A DNA stretch of 33,095 nt from Paenibacillus thermotolerans (GTDB taxonomy: Bacteria; Bacillota; Bacilli; Paenibacillales; YIM-B00363), in contig NZ_JAQZSG010000041.1 in the NCBI RefSeq assembly GCF_028745515.1, positions 1 through 33,095 on the forward strand, written 5' to 3'. Made by a program: the position numbers and the translations under genes. Each line of letters starts with the position of its first letter. The first letter of the stretch is position 1. Shown in pieces: positions 7,627-15,378 of this stretch. The notes beneath the pieces were generated by a model. It saw only the letters and a list, made by a program, of their open reading frames with translations, was not told the DNA's origin and did not search any database.

Positions 7627-8487
7627 GTGGCACTTTACAAAACAAATACGGGAAAAGCTAAATCCATTGCCTTCCGGAACGCGTCGATTATGTTGATTTT
7701 GCTCGTCTTTGCGCTTGCTACCATATTTCCGATCTATTTCATGATCATTTCTTCCTTCGGAGATCCCGTCGAGGCGGGCGGTATGAGCTATTCGCTCTGG
7801 CCGGGAAAGTTCAGTCTCGACTCGTATAAATTTTTCTTCGATTACAGCAAATATTCCGTGCGCTGGCTGTTGAACTCGTTGATCGTCGCAGTAACCGTTA
7901 CGATCAGCAACGTCGTCTTCGCCAGCATGGCCGGTTATGCGTTTTCCAAAATTCAATTTAAGGGACGCAATGTCTTGTTTGCCATCCTGCTTGTAGGCAT
8001 GATGATTCCGTATCAGGTGACGCAAGTACCGTTGTACATTCTTGTCGTCAATATTTTTGAAATGGAAAATACGTACACTGCTCTAATTCTTCCAAGTATC
8101 GTTACCGTATACAATATTTTCCTGGCTAAGCAGTTTATGTCCGGCATTCCGAAAGAAATTATAGAGAGCGCTAAAGTAGAAGGCTGCAGCCAATGGACGA
8201 TCTACACGAGAATTATATTGCCGCTCTCCAAAACGGTTCTCGCGGTCATGGCGATCCTTACGTTTATGGACAGCTGGAACACGTTCTTCTGGCCGCTGCT
8301 CGTCACCAACTCAATGGAAATGCAGACGATTCAGGTCGGTTTGAAAAACTTCCGCTTCGCCAATACGACGTATTTCGCTCCGATGATGGCCGGCGCGACG
8401 GTTGCGGCGCTGCCGATGTTCATACTGTTTTTCAGTTTGCAAAGGTACTTCCTTGAAGGCGTAACCGTAGGTGCGGTGAAGGGATAA
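7627..8487 (+). CDS. Sugar ABC transporter permease, MalG/UgpE type
   Basis: A 286-residue CUT1 permease starting at GTG, with GGGGGAG about 9 bases upstream. The EAA loop reads IIESAKVEGCSQWTIYTRIILP, followed by LTFMDSWNTFFWPLL, typical of MalG-type subunits. It forms a heterodimer with the preceding permease. No ATPase gene follows. As in many Firmicutes CUT1 systems, a shared MsmX/MsiK-type ATPase encoded elsewhere is the likely energy source (inference). Confidence 0.88.
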   Translation: MALYKTNTGKAKSIAFRNASIMLILLVFALATIFPIYFMIISSFGDPVEAGGMSYSLWPGKFSLDSYKFFFDYSKYSVRWLLNSLIVAVTVTISNVVFASMAGYAFSKIQFKGRNVLFAILLVGMMIPYQVTQVPLYILVVNIFEMENTYTALILPSIVTVYNIFLAKQFMSGIPKEIIESAKVEGCSQWTIYTRIILPLSKTVLAVMAILTFMDSWNTFFWPLLVTNSMEMQTIQVGLKNFRFANTTYFAPMMAGATVAALPMFILFFSLQRYFLEGVTVGAVKG

Positions 8488-8507
8488 TAAACGAGGTGAG
8501 CCGCGGT

Positions 8508-9473
8508 ATGATCGTGAATTGGGACGAACGATATAAAGAGGATGTAATTGCTCTTTGGAATCAAGAGGCCGTGAAGGACGGATACAAGGAAATGTCGGAG
8601 GCGGCTTTTGACGAAATTTTTGCTGCGAGTCCTTACTTTGATCCGAAAAATACGTTTGTGCTGCTGGAGTCGGAGCGGGTTCGGGGCTTTGCTTGCGGCT
8701 GTACGGGCGATGACCTGCCGCTTGGGGACGTTTCCGGTTACATCACGTGCATCGTGATTTCTGAAGAGCTTCAGGCCTACGAGCATTACGGCCGGCTGCT
8801 GGAGGCGCTCGAAAACCGGTTTCGGGAGAAGGGGAAGAAGCAGTCCGAAGTGTTGTTTTTTAACCCGATGCGGCTGCCTTGGTACATTCCGAACACGCCG
8901 AAGCACGAGCATAACAACGCGCCGGGCGTGCCGGTCGAAAGCAAGCTTTATGCGTTCCTGCTTCAGGCGGGCTATGCCGATCGGGCGAAGCAATGCGCCA
9001 TGTACTTGGATTTGCGGGAGTTCGCCTTTCCGGATGAAATTAGAGCTAAAGAGGAAAAGGCGGCCGCTTCCGGGTATTACGTCGGGCTGTTTGATTCGGC
9101 CAAGCATGGCGGCGTGGAGGAAATGCTTGCAGGTCTGAACAACCCGCTGTGGGAGAAGGAAATCTCTCAATGTACGAGAGACGGCGTGCCTGTCGTCGTT
9201 GCGGCTTCGGGTGCGAAGACGGTCGGCTTTGCCGGTCCCGTCGTTCGGCAAAACAACGGACGGGGTTATTTTGCGGGCATCGGGGTACATCCGGAGCACG
9301 AGGGACACGGGCTCGGCACCGTTCTTTTCTTCAAGCTGTGCGAAGCGTTCCGCAGCATCGGAACGGATTACATGTCTCTTTATACGGGAATTACGAACCC
9401 GGCTATACGAATCTATGAAAAGGCGGGCTTCCGCACGGTGAAACAGTTCTCGGTCATGAGAAGGGAGCTTTGA
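8508..9473 (+). CDS. Tandem GNAT-family N-acetyltransferase
   Basis: A 321-residue protein with two GNAT-like halves. The C-terminal half (about residues 215-321) carries a clear acetyl-CoA loop, IGVHPEHEGHGLGTVLF, and the closing NPAIRIYEKAGF typical of GNATs. The N-terminal half (about 1-130) has the fold pattern without a crisp Q/RxxGxG motif. A GTG at 8496 overlaps the ribosome site GAGGTGAG, so the ATG at 8508 is preferred (7-nt spacing). It lies between the importer and namZ. Amino-sugar or muropeptide N-acetylation is a plausible role, but the substrate is unknown. Confidence 0.75.
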   Translation: MIVNWDERYKEDVIALWNQEAVKDGYKEMSEAAFDEIFAASPYFDPKNTFVLLESERVRGFACGCTGDDLPLGDVSGYITCIVISEELQAYEHYGRLLEALENRFREKGKKQSEVLFFNPMRLPWYIPNTPKHEHNNAPGVPVESKLYAFLLQAGYADRAKQCAMYLDLREFAFPDEIRAKEEKAAASGYYVGLFDSAKHGGVEEMLAGLNNPLWEKEISQCTRDGVPVVVAASGAKTVGFAGPVVRQNNGRGYFAGIGVHPEHEGHGLGTVLFFKLCEAFRSIGTDYMSLYTGITNPAIRIYEKAGFRTVKQFSVMRREL

Positions 9474-9478
9474 GTTCC

Positions 9479-10624
9479 ATGACAGTGATTAACGGGATCG
9501 ACCGAATCGGGGAGTATGCGCATTTATTTGAAGGGAAACGTCTCGGACTCATCACGGCGCCTACCGGTCTGAACCGGCATATGGAATCTACGATTCAACT
9601 GCTGCACGAGCGGTTTGGATTGACGGCGCTCTTCTCGCCGGAGCATGGGGTAAGGGGCGATCAAGAGGCCGGCGCGCTGGTCGAAACGTATCTCGATCCG
9701 ATCACAAACGTTCCGGTATACAGCTTATACCGCAAAGATTCCAAGCGGCTCACACCGCAAATGCTGGATGACGTAGATATGATCGTGTACGACATTCAGG
9801 ACGTCGGCGCCCGCTATTATACGTTTATTTATACGATGCTTTACGCGCTGGAGGACTGCGCGAAGGCCGGGAAGCCTTTTGTCGTGTTGGATCGGGTGAA
9901 TCCGCTTGATGGCTTGACGGTGGAAGGCAATGTGTTGAAGCCGGGCTTCGAGTCGTTCGTCGGCGGTTATCCGCTTTGCGTCCGATACGGCCTGACGGCG
10001 GGCGAGGTGGCTATGATGGCCAACGAGCAGCGGAATTGGAACGCGGAATTGCATGTCGTGCCTTGCGAAGGCTGGGAACGGGGCATGCTGTTTCCCGACG
10101 CCGGCCGATTCTGGATTCATCCTTCGATCAATATTCCGCGGTTTGAAACGGCGCTGCTTTATCCGGGGACTTGCTTGTTCGAGGGCACGAACGCTTCCGA
10201 AGGAAGAGGTACCACCTTCCCGTTCGAGATGATCGGCGCGCCCTATATCAAAGATCCGGAGCGCCTCGCCGAAGAGATGAACCGCAAGAAGCTTCCTGGG
10301 GTTTTGTTTCGCCCGGTTTATTTTAAGCCGACGGCGTCCAAGCATCAGGGCAGCATCTGCGGCGGCGTTCAGCTTTATGTAACGGATGCCCGCGCCGTCC
10401 GCACGGTAGAAACGGGCGTAACGCTGCTTTTTACGATTAAGGAAAATTACGAAGCTTTCTCGTTCTTGCCTCCGGTCAAGGAGGGCTCGCGGCCGTTCAT
10501 CGATTTGCTGTGCGGCGACAGCGTATACCGCGAGGAGCCGGTCGACACGGCGGCTTTGCTTGCGCAATTCAGGGAGGAAAGCCGGACGTTCGCGGCGATG
10601 AAGAAGCGTTATCATCTGTATTAA
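9479..10624 (+). CDS. namZ: Exo-beta-N-acetylmuramidase NamZ (DUF1343, GH171)
   Basis: A 381-residue DUF1343 protein. Signature blocks in order: LFSPEHGVRGDQEAG, YDIQDVGARYYTFIYTM, VLDRVNPLDG, and EGTNASEGRGTTFPFE. The B. subtilis member (YbbC/NamZ) removes terminal MurNAc from peptidoglycan-derived chains such as MurNAc-GlcNAc. The B. subtilis enzyme is secreted, but this one begins MTVINGIDRIGEYAHLF with no hydrophobic signal, so it should act in the cytoplasm. The ATG at 9479 is preferred over the TTG at 9470, which overlaps the upstream stop, because AAGGGAG at 9461-9467 fits the ATG better. nagZ lies downstream and supplies the complementary activity. Confidence 0.9.
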   Translation: MTVINGIDRIGEYAHLFEGKRLGLITAPTGLNRHMESTIQLLHERFGLTALFSPEHGVRGDQEAGALVETYLDPITNVPVYSLYRKDSKRLTPQMLDDVDMIVYDIQDVGARYYTFIYTMLYALEDCAKAGKPFVVLDRVNPLDGLTVEGNVLKPGFESFVGGYPLCVRYGLTAGEVAMMANEQRNWNAELHVVPCEGWERGMLFPDAGRFWIHPSINIPRFETALLYPGTCLFEGTNASEGRGTTFPFEMIGAPYIKDPERLAEEMNRKKLPGVLFRPVYFKPTASKHQGSICGGVQLYVTDARAVRTVETGVTLLFTIKENYEAFSFLPPVKEGSRPFIDLLCGDSVYREEPVDTAALLAQFREESRTFAAMKKRYHLY

Positions 10625-10630
10625 AACTGC

Positions 10631-10647
10631 GGACGAAATGTTCGTAA
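10631..10647 (+). promoter_or_regulatory. 17-bp leader element upstream of the kinase gene
   Basis: GGACGAAATGTTCGTAA contains the perfect inverted repeat ACGAA-ATG-TTCGT. It matches the murQ-leader element at 4156-4172 in 15 of 17 bases. As in murQ, it sits immediately ahead of the ribosome site. No strong promoter is visible between the namZ stop and this element. Confidence 0.5.
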
Positions 10648-10665
10648 AGGAAGTGATCAGGCGCG

Positions 10666-11577
10666 GTGGAATTTGTTGCCGGGTTGGACGGAGGGGGCAC
10701 GAAGACGGCCGTTTCGATCGCCGACGAGAGCGGACGGGTCGTACATACGTTTACCTCCGGGGCGATTAATTATAACGGAAACGATGGAGATGGCATCAGG
10801 CAAAGCTTTCGTCATATATTCGAAACGATCTCGCAAGTTGCCGGGGGACTTCCGCTTTGCAAGCATGTGTGCATCGCGGCGGCCGGCATCAGCAATCCTG
10901 AAGTGCCCGCGCGGCTTGCCTCCGATGCAAGAGCGTCGGGATACGAGGGCGGCTTGACGATCGTCGGCGATCACGAAGCCGCTCTGTACGGAGCGACCGA
11001 AAAGCCGTACGGGATGATCGTAATCGCAGGCACCGGATCCATCTGCTACGGCAAGAATGCCGGCGGAAGCTCCCATCGTACCGGCGGCTTCGGCCACCTG
11101 TTGGACGATGAGGGAAGCGGTTACAGCATCGGCAGGGACATGTTGTCCGCCGTGCTGCGCGCAAGCGACGGGCGTTTGCCGGAAACGGCGCTGACCGGGA
11201 TGGTGTTTGAGCGGCTTGGCATTTCCTCTGTGCGGGAGATCGTCGGATTCGTATACGACAAGCAGACGAACAAGAAGGATGTCGCCGCGATTGCTCCGTT
11301 GCTTTACGACGCTTGCGCGCTGGGCGACGCGGCGGCGCTGGCTGTCGCTGCTCGAAGCGCCTCCTCTTTGTTCGAGTTGGTGGAGCCCGTGGCGGAGAAG
11401 CTGTCTCTGCAGGAGGGCGAGCTCGCGATGGCGGGCAGCGTGCTGCTTCGCAATTCGTTTGTGCGGGACATGTTTACAAGTTTGGTTGAAAAGCGTTATC
11501 CGGGAATGGATTGTTTCCCGGCTAAACAGGATGCCTCCGTCGGCGCCGTTCAAATGGCGCTGGAGCATATCAAGTAA
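10666..11577 (+). CDS. BadF-family amino-sugar kinase (MurK-like)
   Basis: A 303-residue ASKHA kinase with phosphate-1 loop DGGGTKT at residues 8-14, IAGTGSICYG in the middle, GDEGSG-like DDEGSGYSIGRDML and an adenosine motif MAGSVLLRN near the end. Clostridium acetobutylicum MurK, a MurNAc/GlcNAc 6-kinase, belongs to this family. Because the locus has an ABC importer rather than a phosphorylating PTS, a kinase is needed to feed MurQ, and this gene fits that role. The start is GTG with AAGGAAGTGA upstream. The family is firm; MurNAc specificity is inferred. Confidence 0.86.
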   Translation: MEFVAGLDGGGTKTAVSIADESGRVVHTFTSGAINYNGNDGDGIRQSFRHIFETISQVAGGLPLCKHVCIAAAGISNPEVPARLASDARASGYEGGLTIVGDHEAALYGATEKPYGMIVIAGTGSICYGKNAGGSSHRTGGFGHLLDDEGSGYSIGRDMLSAVLRASDGRLPETALTGMVFERLGISSVREIVGFVYDKQTNKKDVAAIAPLLYDACALGDAAALAVAARSASSLFELVEPVAEKLSLQEGELAMAGSVLLRNSFVRDMFTSLVEKRYPGMDCFPAKQDASVGAVQMALEHIK

Positions 11578-11604
11578 CACTACAAATTTAGGAGTGAACC
11601 GATT

Positions 11605-12318
11605 ATGGCAAACGACAAGAAGCATATCTTGGCCATCGGCGCGCATGCCGCCGATCAAGAGCTCACTGCGGGAGCGACGATTGCGAAGTATACGCAGGAG
11701 GGGCATAAGGCGACATTCCTGCATTTGACGCCGGGGGAGAAAGGCCATCCGCGCCTGACGCCGGAAGAGTACAAGAAGCAGAAGGTGGAAGAGGCTTATA
11801 AAGCGGCTGAAATTTTAGGCGCGGACGTTCGCTTTCTAGACTATAAAGACGCGGAAATTCCGGTTAACGATGAAATTATTTATCAGGTTGCGGACGTCAT
11901 TCGCGAAGTGAAGCCGGACATCATTATTACGCACTGGAAAAACAGCATTCACAAGGACCATGCCAATACGCACAAAATCGTGGAAGAGGCGCGCTTCTAC
12001 GCAGGGTTGAAGATGATCGAGAGAGCGCTGCCGCACCATTGGGCTCCGAAAATGTATTTCTCCGAAAACTGGGAGGATATGCACGAGTTTGTCCCCGAGG
12101 TGTTCATCGATATTCCGGAAGATGCGTACGAAACTTGGATTAAAGCGATGAGCGTATATGCGCTTGCCCGCGGCGAAACGTACGGGTTTCCGTATATCGA
12201 GTATTACAAGGCGTTAACGATCGTGCGCGGCGCCCCGGTATATATGAAACGCGCGCAAGGCTTCATGGTGCCGACAGGCGCCTTGAATAAGCGAGCTCAA
12301 TGGTTTGACGAAGTATGA
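11605..12318 (+). CDS. PIG-L-family deacetylase-like protein with altered active site
   Basis: A 237-residue LmbE/PIG-L fold protein. The usual HPDD-x-E metal and catalytic motif near residue 13 reads AHAADQEL here. The metal-binding His and second Asp are kept, but the first Asp, the general base in MshB/BshB, is Ala. The distal HKDHANTH motif that supplies the third zinc ligand is intact. The family hydrolyses N-acetyl groups on GlcNAc-type sugars. Loss of the base suggests a different chemistry or a binding role, or a subfamily with its base elsewhere. RBS TAGGAGTG precedes the ATG. It is unlikely to be bacillithiol BshB, given the context and motif. Confidence 0.75.
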   Translation: MANDKKHILAIGAHAADQELTAGATIAKYTQEGHKATFLHLTPGEKGHPRLTPEEYKKQKVEEAYKAAEILGADVRFLDYKDAEIPVNDEIIYQVADVIREVKPDIIITHWKNSIHKDHANTHKIVEEARFYAGLKMIERALPHHWAPKMYFSENWEDMHEFVPEVFIDIPEDAYETWIKAMSVYALARGETYGFPYIEYYKALTIVRGAPVYMKRAQGFMVPTGALNKRAQWFDEV

Positions 12319-12365
12319 TTTGAGGGGTGGTTCGGCCGGAGTTGTGCTCGATTTCGGTCGAAGCA

Positions 12366-12383
12366 CCCTATTTATTTATAGGG
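12366..12383 (+). other. Short hairpin before nagZ
   Basis: CCCTAT and ATAGGG arms with a 6-nt loop sit just upstream of the GAGGAG ribosome site in the 85-bp gap between the PIG-L-like gene and nagZ. It could modulate translation or processing, and no T run follows. Confidence 0.35.
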
Positions 12384-12403
12384 AATGAGGAGCGTGGCGC
12401 GGC

Positions 12404-14044
12404 ATGGATTGGAAGCTGGCAGTGGAACGCATGAGTCTCAAAGAAAAAATCGGGCAGCTCGTGCTGTGCGGCTTTCCCGGGACGAACGTGCCGGAGGAGC
12501 TTGCGGGATTGATTCGGGAATACCGGATCAGCGGGGTCATCTTGTTTGCTCGAAATGTGGATACGGTCGAGCAGGTCGCGGTTTTAACCGGTGAGCTGCA
12601 GCGGGTTGCGGCTGAGGCCGGTGTGCTGCCGCTCTGGATATCGATCGATCAGGAAGGGGGTATGGTCGCCCGCTTGACGGAAGGCGTGGCGCTCATGCCG
12701 GGCAATATGGCGCTTGGTGCGGCCGGTTCGGCGGAGCTGGCGCGGCAGGCTGCGGCGGTTTGCGGAGAGGAGCTGCGTGCGCTCGGCATTAACATGAACT
12801 ACGCGCCGGTGCTCGATGTGAACAATAACGCGGCGAATCCGGTCATCGGCGTGCGTTCGTACGGGGAATCTCCTTTGTTGGTTGCGGAGCTGGGGGCGGC
12901 GTCGATCGTCGGCTATCAGTCGTCCGGCGTGGCGGCTACCGCGAAGCATTTCCCGGGACACGGGGACACGAGCGTCGATTCGCACTTGGATTTGCCGGTC
13001 GTTCCGCACGGACGCGAGCGTATGGATCGGGTGGAGCTCGTGCCGTTTCGCCGGGCGATCGCCGTGGGCGTCGATCTCATTATGACGGCTCATATTCATT
13101 TTCCGGCGCTGGAGCCGGACCGGGTGCCGGCAACGCTGTCGAAGCGGGTGCTGACGGAATTGCTGCGGGAGGAGCTTATCTTCGACGGGGTCATCACGAC
13201 CGACTGCATGGAGATGAATGCGATCTCGGAGCATTACGGTACGGTCGAAGCGTCGATTATGGCGCTGGAGGCGGGAGCGGATCTTGTGCTGATCAGCCAC
13301 CGGATCGATCGGCAGCGGGCGGCGCTTGAAGCGATCGAAGCGGCGGTTGTCGGCGGACGAATCCCGATGGAGCGCATCGACGAGTCGGTACGTCGGGTCG
13401 TCCGATTGAAAGCGAAGCGGGGGCTGCTCGGCGGCGGTGCGGGTGCGGTTTCGCCGGAGGCGCTTGCTTCCGTGGGCTCGGCGGGGCATATGGAGGTTGC
13501 GCGCGCAGCCAGCGAGGCAAGCATTACGCTTGTCCGTAACGAGGGCGGGGTTGTGCCGCTGAAGCGCGTGCGCACGCTTGCCGTGACGGTCGCCGCAACG
13601 GCGCAGACGATTGCCGACGACGAGCTGTCGGCAAAGAGCGGGCTTGGTGCGGCGCTTGCTTCATACGGCTTGGATTGCGCGGATGTCGTATTGTCGGCAG
13701 AGGAGGTCGGGCAACGGTCGGCTGAGATTGTGGAGGCGGGTGCTGCCGGCGACGTCGCTCAAATCGTGGTCGGCGTTTATAACGCGTCGTTTCATCCGGC
13801 GCAAATTCAGCTTGTGCGGGAGCTGCAAGCGCTCGGCAAGCCGCTGGCCGTCGTCGCTTTGCGCAGCCCTTACGATTTGCTTGCGCTGGGAGACGTCCCC
13901 GCCTATGTCGCGGCGTATGAGAATCGCCCGTTGTCGGTTCAAAGCTCGGCGAAGGCGCTGCTTGGGCTCATTCCGTTTCGCGGAAAGCTGCCGGTTTCAT
14001 TAGGGGAGCGTTATCCGGCCGGTTGGGGGTTGAGTCTGGGATGA
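12404..14044 (+). CDS. nagZ: Beta-N-acetylhexosaminidase NagZ (GH3)
   Basis: A 546-residue GH3 enzyme removing terminal GlcNAc from GlcNAc-MurNAc or muropeptides. The NagZ hallmark KHFPGHGDTSVDSH spans residues 181-194, where Asp192/His194 form the general acid dyad. The nucleophile is Asp267 in ITTDCMEM. Residues about 360-546 form the second GH3 domain found in the Gram-positive two-domain NagZ. There is no signal peptide (MDWKLAVERMSLKEKIGQ), unlike the exported B. subtilis protein, so the site is the cytoplasm. GAGGAG lies about 12 nt upstream of the ATG. The stop overlaps the anmK start. Confidence 0.93.
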   Translation: MDWKLAVERMSLKEKIGQLVLCGFPGTNVPEELAGLIREYRISGVILFARNVDTVEQVAVLTGELQRVAAEAGVLPLWISIDQEGGMVARLTEGVALMPGNMALGAAGSAELARQAAAVCGEELRALGINMNYAPVLDVNNNAANPVIGVRSYGESPLLVAELGAASIVGYQSSGVAATAKHFPGHGDTSVDSHLDLPVVPHGRERMDRVELVPFRRAIAVGVDLIMTAHIHFPALEPDRVPATLSKRVLTELLREELIFDGVITTDCMEMNAISEHYGTVEASIMALEAGADLVLISHRIDRQRAALEAIEAAVVGGRIPMERIDESVRRVVRLKAKRGLLGGGAGAVSPEALASVGSAGHMEVARAASEASITLVRNEGGVVPLKRVRTLAVTVAATAQTIADDELSAKSGLGAALASYGLDCADVVLSAEEVGQRSAEIVEAGAAGDVAQIVVGVYNASFHPAQIQLVRELQALGKPLAVVALRSPYDLLALGDVPAYVAAYENRPLSVQSSAKALLGLIPFRGKLPVSLGERYPAGWGLSLG

Positions 14045-15231
14045 TCGGTTCGTATGTTGAGAAGGAGTCAAAGCTGGTTGTAGGCTTAATGTCCGGAACG
14101 TCGCTCGACGGCGTGGACGCCGCGGTCGTCCGGTTGACGGGGGCGGGCTTGAATACGAAGGCGGAGCTTGTATCGTATACGAGCAGACCTTACTCGGAGC
14201 CGGTTCGCGAGCGGATCAAAGACATATGCACGATCGAGCGCTCGGATGTGGCCCAAGTGTGCGGCATCAATTTTTATGTAGCCGAGCTGTTCGCCGATGT
14301 CGTGCGGGAAGCGGCGGATGCCGCAGGGCTTAGGATGGACGACATCGATTTGGTCTCTTCGCACGGGCAGACGATATGGCATATTCCGGTTTCGTCCGAG
14401 GATGATGCGTTTATGTCGCGGTCGACGCTGCAGGTCGGCGATATTTCCGTTCTGGCTAAGCTTACGGGCAAGCCGGTGGTCGGCGATTTCCGTCCGGCCG
14501 ACATGGCGGTCGGCGGGCAAGGGGCGCCGCTTGCGCCGTATGGGGATTTTATTTTGTTCCGAAGCGCCGAGAAGGGCAGGCTGCTGCAAAATGTGGGCGG
14601 GATCGGCAATTGTGCGGCGATTCCGGCGGGTGCCCGCCCGGAGGATGTGTTTGCTTTTGACACAGGCCCCGGCAATATGATTATTGATCAAGCGGTGTAC
14701 GTATTGTCCGGCGGGGGCCGCGCTTATGACGAGGGAGGCGCTTGGGCGGCGGAAGGAGAGGCCGACTTGGCGCTCGTTGAGCGGATGATGGAGCATCCTT
14801 ACTTTCGGATGCCTCCGCCTAAATCGACGGGACGGGAGCTGTTCGGCAAAGCGTACGCGGAAGAGTTCATCGGCACGGCGAGAGGGCGCGGCTTGCGCGA
14901 TGCCGATATCGTCGCTACGGCGACGGCGTTCACCGCGCATTCGATCGCGCAGGGGTACAAAGCTTTTGTGTTTCCGCGCAGCAAGATTCACGAGGTGATC
15001 GTCACGGGCGGCGGCGCGCATAACCGCACGCTGCTCGCGATGCTCGGGCAGCTGCTGCCGGGGCAGCGCGTCATGAATTCGCAAGCGCTTGGCTTCAACG
15101 ACGACGCCAAAGAGGCCGTCATCTTCGCCATACTCGGGAACGACTTTATGCACGGGGCGGTCAACAATCTCCCCCCCGCCACCGGAGCAAGCCGCCCGAC
15201 CGTTATGGGCAAGCTGGCGCTGCCGATGTAA
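14041..15231 (+). CDS. anmK: Anhydro-N-acetylmuramic acid kinase AnmK
   Basis: A 396-residue ASKHA kinase that opens the 1,6-anhydro ring and phosphorylates anhydroMurNAc to MurNAc-6-P, the substrate of MurQ. The signature MSGTSLDGVD is at residues 17-26, with SHGQTIWH, GDFRPADMAVGGQGAPL and VTGGGAHN downstream. The ATG overlaps the nagZ stop (ATGA), and the purine-rich GGGGGTTGAG lies upstream. A TTG at 14023 is the alternative start. It is the last gene of the operon. Its substrate would come from lytic transglycosylases, one of which lies at 30093. Confidence 0.95.
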   Translation: MIGSYVEKESKLVVGLMSGTSLDGVDAAVVRLTGAGLNTKAELVSYTSRPYSEPVRERIKDICTIERSDVAQVCGINFYVAELFADVVREAADAAGLRMDDIDLVSSHGQTIWHIPVSSEDDAFMSRSTLQVGDISVLAKLTGKPVVGDFRPADMAVGGQGAPLAPYGDFILFRSAEKGRLLQNVGGIGNCAAIPAGARPEDVFAFDTGPGNMIIDQAVYVLSGGGRAYDEGGAWAAEGEADLALVERMMEHPYFRMPPPKSTGRELFGKAYAEEFIGTARGRGLRDADIVATATAFTAHSIAQGYKAFVFPRSKIHEVIVTGGGAHNRTLLAMLGQLLPGQRVMNSQALGFNDDAKEAVIFAILGNDFMHGAVNNLPPATGASRPTVMGKLALPM

Positions 15232-15234
15232 GGT

Positions 15235-15282
15235 AAAACCGCGAACGACTACTGCCTGCCGGCACGACGTTCGCGGTTTTTT
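15235..15282 (+). terminator. Terminator closing the murQ-anmK operon
   Basis: Perfect 13-bp arms AAAACCGCGAACG (15235-15247) and CGTTCGCGGTTTT (15268-15280) with a T run, 4 bases after the anmK stop. The 96 bp that follow to the next gene show nothing clear. Confidence 0.92.
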
Positions 15283-15378
15283 CGTGCGCCGCATGCTCGA
15301 CTGCTTCGAACGGAACTTATTTCCGCAGTAGCCTCACATACCGCCCAACTAGCAACCTCCAACGGAACGTAGTTCCGA

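Noticed and set aside
10657-11748. 363-codon frame opposite the kinase
   Set aside because: Shadow of the BadF kinase and of the start of the PIG-L-like gene.
11605-12318. Bacillithiol deacetylase BshB
   Set aside because: The HPDD motif is altered and the context is MurNAc salvage, with no bshA, bshC or methylglyoxal synthase nearby.
14086-15294. 402-codon frame opposite anmK
   Set aside because: Arg-rich shadow of the well-supported AnmK; no plausible start site.
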